From the NCBI GenBank assembly GCA_019244985.1, contig JAFASB010000437.1:1-6123 (forward strand): DNA of 6,123 nucleotides. Reading direction: 5' to 3'. Numbering within the stretch: the stretch's first letter is position 1; each line of letters begins with the position of its first letter. The notes beneath the pieces were generated by a model. That model was not told the DNA's origin. It saw only the letters and a program-made list of their open reading frames with translations, and ran no database searches. Source of the stretch: Acidimicrobiia bacterium (GTDB taxonomy: Bacteria; Actinomycetota; Acidimicrobiia; Acidimicrobiales; AC-14). Positions 1-5,816 of the stretch are shown here, piece after piece. A program made the position numbers and the translations under genes.

Positions 1-600
1 CGGCCGGTCGACGTCGGCGACGAGCGTGCGGATGTCGTCGGCCGCGTTCACGCCGGGAGCGAAGAGCACGTCGGCGCCCGCGTCCTGATAGCGCTGCATG
101 CGGGCGATGGTGTCGCTCAGGTCCCGCCGGTCGTGCAGGAAGTTCTCACAGCGCGCCGTGACCACTAGGTGGACGTCATCGCGGTGGGCGGCGTTGGCCG
201 CAGCCGCCACCCGCTCGGCGGCGAGGTCCAATGGATAGATGGCGTCACCGCTCCAGTCCTCGACCGAGCAGCCGGCCAGCCCGGCGTCGACGCCGCGGGT
301 GACGGTGTCCTCGACGCCCTCGGGCGCGTCGGCGAAGCAGTTCTCGAAGTCGGCCGACACCGGCACGTCGACCGCTGCGGCCACGGCGGCCGCGTGGGCA
401 ACGGCCTCGTCCCGGGTGACCGAGCCGTCGAGGCGGCCGAGCGTCGCTGCGAATCCGCCGCTGGTCGTGGCCAGGGCCTCGAACCCGACGGCGGCGAGAA
501 GCTTGGCCGACCCAACGTCCCAGGGGTTGGGCATCAGGAGCGGCGTCGGCTGCGCGTGCAGCGCGAGGAACCGCTCGGCCTTGTCAGCCTGTGTCGTCAT
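1..600 (-). CDS. Isocitrate lyase/PEP mutase superfamily protein, C-terminus cut by window edge
   Basis: The frame is open from ATG at 600 to the left edge, giving 200 residues; family members are usually about 250-280 aa, so the C-terminal quarter is missing. The fold is the ICL/PEPM TIM barrel, whose enzymes make or break C-C or C-P bonds next to a 2-oxoacid enolate using Mg2+. Visible landmarks are PNPWDVGSAKLL (about 25-36), TTSGGFA (46-52), the acidic motif SADFEN (82-87) with probable metal ligands D84 and E86, SVED (112-115), TARCENFL (148-155) and AGADVLFAPG (174-183). The K(K/R)CGH catalytic loop of true isocitrate and methylisocitrate lyases is absent; after SVED the chain runs straight into a short WSGDAIYPLDL segment. 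It is therefore probably one of the many uncharacterised carboxyvinyl-carboxyphosphonate phosphorylmutase-like proteins, substrate unknown. The start is supported by the usual N-terminal spacing (AERFLALH before PNPWD). No Shine-Dalgarno is visible, and the start codon lies in a strong hairpin. It follows the VOC gene on the same strand and may be co-transcribed with it. Confidence 0.9.
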   Translation of the reverse strand, partial: MTTQADKAERFLALHAQPTPLLMPNPWDVGSAKLLAAVGFEALATTSGGFAATLGRLDGSVTRDEAVAHAAAVAAAVDVPVSADFENCFADAPEGVEDTVTRGVDAGLAGCSVEDWSGDAIYPLDLAAERVAAAANAAHRDDVHLVVTARCENFLHDRRDLSDTIARMQRYQDAGADVLFAPGVNAADDIRTLVADVDRP

Positions 601-629
601 GGGGCGACGCTAGGCAGCGCCGCCCCATG
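598..629 (-). promoter_or_regulatory. 13-bp hairpin enclosing the start codon of the ICL/PEPM-family gene
   Basis: Positions 598-610 and 617-629 form inverted arms around the 6-nt loop 611-616. In minus-strand RNA the arms are CAUGGGGCGGCGC and GCGUCGCCCCAUG, which pair over all 13 positions with a single G-U wobble. The last three bases of the right arm are the AUG of the downstream gene, so the start codon and the place for a ribosome-binding site are buried. The upstream VOC stop codon (633-635) is only three bases before the stem. No U-tract follows, so it is a poor intrinsic terminator. Translational coupling or start-site occlusion is inferred; the pairing itself is read from the sequence. 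Confidence 0.6.
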
Positions 630-632
630 CCG

Positions 633-1103
633 CTAACCCTGCTGGGCCGAGAAGGCCTCCATGCGCTTTTGCATCTCCTCGGGGGAGACGTCTTCCTTGT
701 GGGTCATCACGTCCCAGCGGTGTCCCCACGGGTCCTCGAACTGACCGGCGCGATCGCCGTAGAACTTGTCCTCGATGGGTTGGGTCTCCTGGGCGCCCGC
801 CTTGAGCGCGGCCTCGAACGTCTTGTCGACGTCCTCGACGTAGACGACCAGGTTGATCGGCGTGTTCCCAAGCTTCTTGGGGTCGACGAAGTTCATCTCG
901 GGATGGGGGTCGGCCATCATGATCACCGAGTCGCCGATACCGATCTCGGCGTGGCCGACGCGGCCATCGGGGGCGGGCATGCGGAAGCGCTCGGTGGCGC
1001 CGAAGATCTTCTTGTAAAACTCGATTGCCTCCGCCGCACCGTCGATGGCCATGTACGCCATCACCCGGGGATAGTTGTGGGGGATGGGCTTCACTGCCGC
1101 CAT
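633..1103 (-). CDS. VOC family protein, PhnB/glyoxalase-like
   Basis: The product is 156 aa, the usual size for a single-subunit PhnB-like member of the vicinal oxygen chelate (VOC) superfamily (glyoxalase/bleomycin resistance/dioxygenase fold), probably cytoplasmic. Two beta-alpha-beta-beta-beta halves are recognisable. The first is VMAYMAIDGAAEAIEFYKKIFGA (14-36) with GRVGHAEIGIGDSVIMMAD (47-65). The second is INLVVYVEDVDKTFEAALKAGA (83-104), then FYGDRAGQFEDPWGHRWDVMTHKEDVSPEEM (114-144). H51 and E123 lie where the fold usually places metal or substrate ligands. The C-terminal HKEDVSPEEM signature is typical of the PhnB-like branch. Despite the name these proteins are not shown to act in phosphonate breakdown, and the substrate is unknown. 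The frame stays open upstream to an ATG at 1496, but I chose 1103 because homology begins with MAAVKPIP and a good AGGAG (1109-1113) stands five bases before it. The gene ends with TAG and is followed after 32 nt by the ICL/PEPM-family gene. Confidence 0.93.
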   Translation of the reverse strand: MAAVKPIPHNYPRVMAYMAIDGAAEAIEFYKKIFGATERFRMPAPDGRVGHAEIGIGDSVIMMADPHPEMNFVDPKKLGNTPINLVVYVEDVDKTFEAALKAGAQETQPIEDKFYGDRAGQFEDPWGHRWDVMTHKEDVSPEEMQKRMEAFSAQQG

Positions 1104-1181
1104 GGCGTCTCCTCTCTTTCGTCTCTCGTTGTCGGTACCGACATACTCGCCGATGAAACCGGCCACGTACTGACCGGTTAG
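1104..1181. promoter_or_regulatory. Divergent intergenic region with a 14-bp palindrome (1130-1143)
   Basis: This 78-bp spacer must hold the promoters of both the minus-strand VOC gene and the plus-strand winged-helix gene. It contains the perfect palindrome TGTCGGTACCGACA at 1130-1143, a size and symmetry typical of operators bound by dimeric repressors. ACCGG also occurs twice nearby, at about 1158-1162 and 1173-1177. I cannot identify convincing -35/-10 boxes in either direction. No clear Shine-Dalgarno precedes the ATG at 1182, so that transcript may be leaderless. The operator role is inferred from symmetry and position. Confidence 0.45.
1109..1113 (-). promoter_or_regulatory. Ribosome binding site deciding the VOC gene start
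   Basis: On the minus strand AGGAG, within a longer AGAGAGGAG purine run, lies five bases upstream of the ATG at 1103. It is the clearest Shine-Dalgarno sequence in the window and rules against the longer in-frame start at 1496. Confidence 0.8.
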
Positions 1182-2204
1182 ATGAGAACTCTCAGCCAGC
1201 GGGAGCTCCTGCTCGCCATGCTCGACCGTCAGCTCCTGCTGCGGCGGTCGGGGCTGCCGCTCAGTGCGGTCGTCGAGCGCATGGGCGGGCTCCAGGCCCA
1301 GTACGCGCCGTCGATGTACGTCGGCCTGTGGACGCGCATGTCTGCCTTTGCCCGCGCGGATCTCGATGCCGCGCTGTCGGAACGGACGGTCGTGCAGGGC
1401 ACGCTGTTGCGGTCGACGATCCACCTGGTGTCTGGCGCCGACTACTGGCCGTTGGCGGCGGCCATTCGTGAGTCTCGGAAGCAGTGGTGGCTGCAATCGC
1501 GCAAGGACGATCCTGCGGCGTTGGACGCTGCCGTCTCCGCACTGCGCGCGCTCCTGCGCGAGCCGATGAAGGCGAAGGACATCGAGGCCGCGCTCGGCGT
1601 GAAGATGGAGGCCTTCAACCAGTGGACCGAGCTGGTGCGGGTCCCGCCGTCAGGAACGTGGGACCGTCGCCGCGCCGACCTCTACGCCTTCGCGGAGGAC
1701 TGGATCCCGCGCGTACGGGTTTCGGCCGCGGACGCGGCCGACCACCTCGTCCGCCGCTACCTCGGCGCGTTCGGCCCCGGGTCGCCAGCCGACATCGCCA
1801 ACTGGGCCGGCGTCGGCCCCAAGCCGATCCTCGCCGCGGTCGAGCGCATGCGGCCCGAGCTCCGCGAGTACCAGTCCGAGTCCGGCGCCGAGCTCATCGA
1901 CCTCAAGGAGGCCGAGATCCCGCCCCTCGACACCGAGCTCCCCGTGCGATGCCTGCCGGTGTGGGACGCGACGATGCTCGTCCACTGCCGCCGCACGGGC
2001 ATCCTCCCCGAGCAGTTCCGCACCGTGCTCTTCAACACCAAGAACCCCCAGTCGTTCAACACCTTCCTCGTCGACGGGTGCGTCGCCGGCACGTGGAAAC
2101 ACACTCCGACGGGCGTCGAGCTCGAGCCCTTCAGGAAGCTGGCGGCGTCTACGAGACGGGAGCTGGAGGCGGAAGCTGTGGGCTTGGCAGCGCTGTACTC
2201 CTGA
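1182..2204 (+). CDS. Winged-helix DNA-binding domain protein (HTH_42; AlkZ/YcaQ-like DNA glycosylase family)
   Basis: This 340-aa protein matches the HTH_42 family (DUF1006), whose studied members AlkZ (Streptomyces) and YcaQ/AlkX (E. coli) are DNA glycosylases that unhook interstrand crosslinks or remove bulky alkylated bases. The N-terminal part (about 1-90) carries the family hallmark: RMGGLQAQYAPSMYVGLWTR (33-52), then TVVQGTLLRSTIHLVSGADYW (69-89). The QAQ at 38-40 lies where AlkZ has its catalytic QxQ motif; YcaQ-type proteins have QxD. The middle holds winged-helix segments, including LREPMKAKDIEAALG and DAADHLVRRYLGAFGPGSPADIANWAG (about 183-209). The C-terminal part ends in RRELEAEAVGLAAL, typical of family members. 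Many relatives are annotated only as winged-helix DNA-binding proteins and have not been tested, so glycosylase activity is an inference. It is transcribed away from the VOC gene, and its last 56 bp overlap the convergent hydroxylase gene. The ATG at 1182 is the only start that fits the family N-terminus. Confidence 0.88.
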   Translation: MRTLSQRELLLAMLDRQLLLRRSGLPLSAVVERMGGLQAQYAPSMYVGLWTRMSAFARADLDAALSERTVVQGTLLRSTIHLVSGADYWPLAAAIRESRKQWWLQSRKDDPAALDAAVSALRALLREPMKAKDIEAALGVKMEAFNQWTELVRVPPSGTWDRRRADLYAFAEDWIPRVRVSAADAADHLVRRYLGAFGPGSPADIANWAGVGPKPILAAVERMRPELREYQSESGAELIDLKEAEIPPLDTELPVRCLPVWDATMLVHCRRTGILPEQFRTVLFNTKNPQSFNTFLVDGCVAGTWKHTPTGVELEPFRKLAASTRRELEAEAVGLAALYS

Positions 2205-3030
2205 ACGGCCACGCCAGCTGGCGCAGGTATCCCTGAGGGACGTCGTCGTCGATGCCATACCGCTCGGGCCGCACGCCGTCGGGAACGTGCAGGGTGCCGA
2301 AGAGCAGGTCGATCCAGGGGAACTCGCCGGCGAAGTTCGTGTTGTAGGCCTCGGGCTGGTTGGCGTGATGCCAGTGGTGGAACTCCGGGGTCCCGATCAC
2401 CCACTTCAGCGGCCCGAAGGTCAGCCGCACGTTGGCGTGGATGAAGATCGCCTGCAGCGTCGTGAAGACGAGGAAGGCGCCGAAGGTCGCTCGCGTGAAG
2501 CCCAAGGCATAAAGCGGCAGGACGGCGCACGATCGGGTGAACGCCTGGTCGACCGGATGCAGATGGGCGGCGGCCAGCCAGTCCATCTCCTTGATCGAGT
2601 GGTGCACTTTGTGGAACTTCCACAGCACCGGCACCGAGTGCGTCGCCCGATGACCCCAGTAGCCGCCGATGCCGGCGATGACGAGGGCAAGCGTCACCTG
2701 CACGCCCCACGACATTCCGGCAAGTCCGGACCGAACGGCGTCGGGAACCAGCGCCTTGAGGACCGTGCCGACGATGACCACGGCGACGAGCATCACGGCG
2801 GTCGTGAGGATGTTGTTGACGACGTAGTGGACGATGTCGGTGGCCCAGCCCTTGCGCAGCACCTTCTGGGGATGCAGTGCGAACACCTTCTCGAGGGGCA
2901 CGAACACCACCGCCAGCACGACCAGGCCGAACACGGCCGGACCGCGAATGGCGAGGGCAACAAGAAGGACAGCGAGCGTGGCAATCCCGAGCGCCACCCC
3001 GCCAAGGCTGAGCCGCTGCGTCTCGTTCAT
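2149..3030 (-). CDS. Sterol desaturase/fatty acid hydroxylase superfamily protein
   Basis: The 293-aa integral membrane protein belongs to the fatty acid hydroxylase superfamily: non-haem di-iron enzymes that hydroxylate or desaturate lipids, sterols or carotenoids at the membrane. The histidine clusters that bind the two irons are intact: HRATH (127-131), HKVHH (140-144) and HHWHH (218-222, read as HxxHH), with extra conserved histidines in AHLHPVD (155-161) and IHANVRL (197-203). Hydrophobic stretches near 10-28, 33-46, 72-92, 108-126 and 165-195 are probable membrane helices. The C-terminal GTLHVP...RPERYGIDDDVPQGYLRQLAWPF (245-276) is typical of bacterial members. The substrate cannot be read from sequence. 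I start at ATG 3030 (MNETQRLS), just ahead of the first helix; the frame stays open to 3174, but that would run into the divergent protease gene. No strong ribosome binding site is visible, so the start is moderately sure. The proline-rich last residues (from about 276) overlap the winged-helix gene. Confidence 0.9.
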   Translation of the reverse strand: MNETQRLSLGGVALGIATLAVLLVALAIRGPAVFGLVVLAVVFVPLEKVFALHPQKVLRKGWATDIVHYVVNNILTTAVMLVAVVIVGTVLKALVPDAVRSGLAGMSWGVQVTLALVIAGIGGYWGHRATHSVPVLWKFHKVHHSIKEMDWLAAAHLHPVDQAFTRSCAVLPLYALGFTRATFGAFLVFTTLQAIFIHANVRLTFGPLKWVIGTPEFHHWHHANQPEAYNTNFAGEFPWIDLLFGTLHVPDGVRPERYGIDDDVPQGYLRQLAWPFRSTALPSPQLPPPAPVS

Positions 3031-3124
3031 GACCGCATCATCGACCCCAGATATGAGGAACCTGTGAGCTCTCCCGACCGGGGCATCGTTTATCGGACCC
3101 GGATGCGTACGCTGGACGTTGACC
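3031..3124. promoter_or_regulatory. Divergent intergenic region, hydroxylase / M48 protease
   Basis: These 94 bp lie between the hydroxylase start (minus) and the protease start (plus) and should contain both promoters. The stretch is slightly less GC-rich in places, for example CATATCT in the minus direction (about 3048-3054) and GTTTATC (about 3088-3094), but I cannot pair these with credible -35 boxes. I see no strong palindrome and no Shine-Dalgarno for either gene. The promoter role is inferred from gene orientation. Confidence 0.35.
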
Positions 3125-4081
3125 ATGTACGAGCAGATTGCAGCGAACAAGCGGCGGGCCGTCCTCTGCGTCATCGCGTTCTTCTTCCTCTGGGTGGGAA
3201 TTGGGGCGCTGGTCGGCGTGATCGCGGCCGCGGTCTCGAAGCAGCCCGATTCGACGCCGAACTACGGCGGGGCGATTGCCTTCGGCGCGGTGGTCGCCGC
3301 CATCCTGGCCCTGCTTGGGGTCGCCTACTCGATCAGCTCAGGTGCCCGGCTGGTGCTCGCGGTGTCCGGGGCCCGGGAGGCTGACCCCAACCAGTACCGC
3401 CAGCTCCACAACCTGGTCGAGGAGCTGGCTATCGGCGACGGCCTGCCCAAGCCCGCCGTCTACGTGATCGACGACCCGTCGCCCAACGCCTTCGCCACCG
3501 GCACCAGTCCGAACAAGGCAGCGATCACGGCCACGACCGGCCTCCTCGAGATCATGAACCGCGAGGAGCTCGAAGGCGTGCTGGGCCACGAGATGAGCCA
3601 CATCAAGAACTACGACGTGCGGCTGCTCTTGATCGTCACCACGCTCATCGGCCTCGCCGGCCTGCTGGCGAGCATCGTGTGGCGCAACGCCATCTTCTTC
3701 CGCCCGCGAGGGCGTGACTCCGGACAGATCATGATCGTCGTGTTTGTCGCCGGCATCCTGCTCGCCATGGTCGCGGTCGTCTTCGGACCGCTAATCAAGC
3801 TGGCCCTGTCCCGCCGCCGTGAAGAGCTCGCCGACGTCAGCAGTGTCGGCCTGACCCGCAACCCCGAAGGACTCATCAGCGCGCTCAAGAAGCTCCAACA
3901 GAACGACAAGCCGTTCAAGAAGTTCAACCACGCCACGGCGGCCATGTGTATCGACGACCCGCTCCAGCACCACGAGGGCTGGTTCCACCGCCTGTTCGAT
4001 ACCCACCCGCCGATCGACCAGCGCATCGCCATCCTCGAGCACCTCGCCTTCACCAAGGAAGCGCCGGGCGCCACTAGCTGA
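3125..4081 (+). CDS. htpX: M48 family zinc metalloprotease, HtpX-like
   Basis: This 318-aa membrane protease is of the M48B/HtpX type; in studied bacteria HtpX degrades damaged or misfolded membrane proteins, with its active site on the cytoplasmic face. The order is typical: a cytoplasmic MYEQIAANKRR start, two N-terminal membrane helices (about 12-36 and 48-72), then PKPAVYVIDDPSPNAFATG (108-126), then the zinc motif HEMSH (155-159) with catalytic E156. Two more hydrophobic segments follow (about 167-185 and 201-227), then REELAD (232-237), where E233 is the expected third zinc ligand. The C-terminal FDTHPPIDQRI (291-301) is a family signature. All expected catalytic residues are present, so the enzyme looks active. 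I start at ATG 3125, which fits the family N-terminus; an in-frame TTG at 3119 would add only two residues. The symbol rests on family resemblance, and other M48 subgroups are possible. The next gene starts 46 bp downstream on the same strand. Confidence 0.92.
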   Translation: MYEQIAANKRRAVLCVIAFFFLWVGIGALVGVIAAAVSKQPDSTPNYGGAIAFGAVVAAILALLGVAYSISSGARLVLAVSGAREADPNQYRQLHNLVEELAIGDGLPKPAVYVIDDPSPNAFATGTSPNKAAITATTGLLEIMNREELEGVLGHEMSHIKNYDVRLLLIVTTLIGLAGLLASIVWRNAIFFRPRGRDSGQIMIVVFVAGILLAMVAVVFGPLIKLALSRRREELADVSSVGLTRNPEGLISALKKLQQNDKPFKKFNHATAAMCIDDPLQHHEGWFHRLFDTHPPIDQRIAILEHLAFTKEAPGATS

Positions 4082-4127
4082 GCCGCATCAGCAGGGTCAG
4101 CGGCCCGAAGGCACGAATCTCCTAGGT

Positions 4128-5675
4128 GTGACCTCGATCAGCAGGCGGTCCTTCCTCAAGGCCGGTGCCGCCGCGGGCGGTGCAGCGATGGTCGCCAAAA
4201 CCGGCCGGGCGTGGGCCGCCAATGCGCCCGCGCCCCCTGGCACCCGGCCCTATCCCAACCTCCCCGAGGGCGTCGACACACTTCCCCAGATCGAGCACAT
4301 CGTCGTTCTGATGATGGAGAACCACTCCTTCGACAACTACTTCGGCCTGCTCGGCCGCGGCGACGGCTTCGCCCTCGACGCCAGCGGCAAGCCCACGGCC
4401 ACCAACCCCGACGGCAAGGGCAACCTGGTCCACGCCTTCCACATGCCCACGCCGTGCCAGCTGCAGAGCAAGCCGAGCCAGGCCTGGAACGCCAGCCACG
4501 TCCAGTACGCGGGCGGCACCAACCAGGGCTTCGTCATCAGCGACAGTGGCCCGGTCGCCATGGGTTACTGGACAGGCGACGACCTGCCCTTCTACTACGG
4601 CCTCGCCAAGGCCTTCCCGATCGCCGACCGCTACTTCTGTTCGACTCTGGCGCAGACGTTTCCCAACCGGCGCTTCCTCCACGCCGCGTCAGCCTTCGGC
4701 TTGATCAACGATCCGCTGCCGGGCGTCAACGACCCGCCGCCGCCGACGGGCACGATCTACGACCGCCTCAACGCCCACGGCATCACGTGGAAGAACTACT
4801 TCGTCGACCTGCCCGACGTCGGGCTGTTCCCGTACGTGTTGAAGAACAACCCGGGCAAGGCCGTGCCGATCTCGCAGTTCTACGTCGACGCCGCGGCCGG
4901 CACGCTCCCGTCCTACAGCGTCGTCAGCCCCGAAGGACTGGGTGTCGCCTCCGAGGAGAACCCCCAGAACATCCAGCTCGGCGAGTCCTTCGCGGCGTCG
5001 GTGATCACCGCCGCCCTGCACGGCCTCGCATGGCGTAAGACGTTGCTGATCTTCAACTACGACGAGCATGGCGGCTACTACGACCACGTGCCGCCGCCCG
5101 CGGCGGCGAAGCCCGACAACATCCCGCCCGCCATCCACGTCCCGCCCGATCAGCCCGGCGGCTACGACCGCTACGGCTTTCGGGTCCCGTGCGTCATCGC
5201 GTCGCCGTACGCCCGCAAGAACTACGTGTCTCACGTGGTGCACGACCACACGTCGATCCTGCGGCTGGTCGAGACCAAGTGGAACCTAGGGGCGATGACG
5301 TACCGCGACGCCAACGCGTCCAACCTCTTGGACATGGTCGACCTCACATCGCCGCCCGCCTTTGTCGAGCCGCCGACGCTGCCCCTGCCGGCGCTGGTGA
5401 CGAAGCCCAGTGCGTGCGCGGTCACCGGCGCCGGCCAGATCCCGCCGGACAGCGCGGTGACCCCTGCGTCGGCATCACAGGCCAACAGCGTGCAGGGCAA
5501 CCAACACGGCGGTGCCGGCGCCGCCCCGAACGCGGCAACGCCCACGCGGGTTCAGGGCCGCGAGCTCGCAGCCACCGGCCGCAATGACCGCCGAGACGCC
5601 ATCGCCGCCCTCGCGGCATTGGGCGCAGCCGCAGCCCTGCGAACCCGCACCGCTCCTGACCCCGCCAACCCCTGA
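4128..5675 (+). CDS. Tat-exported phospholipase C/acid phosphatase-like phosphoesterase
   Basis: The 515-aa protein belongs to the phosphoesterase family of bacterial phospholipase C and acid phosphatase AcpA (PF04185 type), which hydrolyse phosphate esters outside the cytoplasm. It opens with the twin-arginine motif SRRSFLK (5-11), an Ala/Gly-rich h-region and a likely cleavage site after GRAWA (about 30), so it should be exported folded by Tat. Family motifs follow in order: IEHIVVLMMENHSFDNYFG (55-73) with metal ligands E64 and N65; ADRYFCSTLAQTFPNRRFLHAA (166-187), which should hold the Ser/Thr nucleophile (probably T177); FNYDEHGGYYDHVPPP (309-324) with D312 and E313; and RYGFRVPCVIASPYA (348-362) followed by HDHTSILRLVETKW (372-385). 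The catalytic domain ends near 410. A low-complexity Ala/Pro/Gly/Gln linker (about 425-478) then leads to LAATG (480-484), a 15-residue Ala/Leu stretch (490-504) and RTR, resembling a short cell-wall sorting signal. The start is GTG at 4128, just before the Tat motif; no good ribosome binding site is seen. The substrate is unknown. Confidence 0.92.
   Translation: MTSISRRSFLKAGAAAGGAAMVAKTGRAWAANAPAPPGTRPYPNLPEGVDTLPQIEHIVVLMMENHSFDNYFGLLGRGDGFALDASGKPTATNPDGKGNLVHAFHMPTPCQLQSKPSQAWNASHVQYAGGTNQGFVISDSGPVAMGYWTGDDLPFYYGLAKAFPIADRYFCSTLAQTFPNRRFLHAASAFGLINDPLPGVNDPPPPTGTIYDRLNAHGITWKNYFVDLPDVGLFPYVLKNNPGKAVPISQFYVDAAAGTLPSYSVVSPEGLGVASEENPQNIQLGESFAASVITAALHGLAWRKTLLIFNYDEHGGYYDHVPPPAAAKPDNIPPAIHVPPDQPGGYDRYGFRVPCVIASPYARKNYVSHVVHDHTSILRLVETKWNLGAMTYRDANASNLLDMVDLTSPPAFVEPPTLPLPALVTKPSACAVTGAGQIPPDSAVTPASASQANSVQGNQHGGAGAAPNAATPTRVQGRELAATGRNDRRDAIAALAALGAAAALRTRTAPDPANP
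5565..5666 (+). other. Possible sortase E-type (LAxTG) C-terminal sorting signal within the phosphoesterase
   Basis: The codons at 5565-5579 encode LAATG, matching the LAxTG pentapeptide recognised by class E sortases of high-GC actinobacteria. A short Ala/Leu-rich hydrophobic stretch and basic residues (RTR) follow, as in a sorting signal. Against it, RNDRRD sits between the motif and the hydrophobic part, the hydrophobic part is short and weak, and several residues follow the basic tail. No sortase gene is in the window. Confidence 0.4.
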
Positions 5676-5697
5676 CCCGCAAACCCTGACCCGCAAA
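5670..5697. repeat. Perfect 14-bp tandem duplication spanning the phosphoesterase stop codon
   Basis: CCCTGACCCGCAAA occurs twice back to back, at 5670-5683 and 5684-5697. A degenerate third copy lies just before it (about 5655-5668). The TGA stop of the phosphoesterase gene is inside the first perfect copy. Because 14 is not a multiple of three, each added copy shifts the frame, so slippage here would alter the extreme C-terminus. Confidence 0.8.
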
Positions 5698-5770
5698 ACC
5701 TCTCCGATCTTCATTTCGGCGCCGGCAAACGGGCAGAAACGGAGCACGGGGACAACATCGGAGAGGTTTT
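5695..5770. repeat. 14-bp perfect inverted repeat around a 48-nt spacer (terminator or small repeat element)
   Basis: AAAACCTCTCCGAT at 5695-5708 is exactly inverted at 5757-5770 (ATCGGAGAGGTTTT). The 48-nt spacer holds a small GC palindrome, CGGCGCCG, at 5717-5724. As RNA the arms give a 14-bp stem with a U-rich end in either direction, which could end transcription of the phosphoesterase gene. The long loop and the G-rich sequence after the T-run make it an untypical intrinsic terminator. The same layout fits terminal inverted repeats of a 76-bp miniature repeat element; no target-site duplication is evident. Confidence 0.55.
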
Positions 5771-5816
5771 TGGGTTCGCTGTCCACGATTCGGCCCGCTC
5801 AAGGCTTTGTACGGGT

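Noticed and set aside
1..600. Calling the first gene a true isocitrate or methylisocitrate lyase (aceA/prpB)
   Set aside because: The K(K/R)CGH catalytic loop is missing and the segment after SVED is short, so only the superfamily can be supported.
169..636. Plus-strand open frame opposite the ICL/PEPM-family gene
   Set aside because: The minus strand in this region carries an uninterrupted set of ICL/PEPM motifs; the plus-strand product is low-complexity.
1104..1496. Upstream extension of the VOC reading frame to an ATG at 1496 on the minus strand
   Set aside because: It would run antisense through the winged-helix gene, has no family-like sequence, and a good ribosome binding site plus the homology start support 1103.
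1757..2710. Long minus-strand open frame of 317 codons
   Set aside because: It is a shadow in GC-rich DNA: Arg/Pro/Ala-rich, no recognisable domain, crossing two well-supported genes (winged-helix and hydroxylase).
3119..3124. TTG at 3119 as the start of the M48 protease
   Set aside because: The family N-terminus begins MYEQIA, matching the ATG at 3125, and the TTG has no better ribosome binding site.
2287..3384. Long plus-strand open frame of 365 codons opposite the hydroxylase
   Set aside because: It is antisense to a gene with intact histidine clusters and runs into the protease gene in another frame; its composition is Arg/Gly/His-rich with no family resemblance.
3125..5675. A dedicated lipid-remodelling or envelope-stress operon of protease plus phosphoesterase
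   Set aside because: Only shared strand and a 46-bp gap support it; the two families are not known as partners and no common regulator is visible.
5475..5786. Minus-strand open frame with a zinc-ribbon-like RFCPFAGAEMK stretch inside the inverted-repeat element
   Set aside because: Only one cysteine of a CPxCG knuckle is present, the rest is low-complexity antisense of the phosphoesterase tail, and no start signal is seen.
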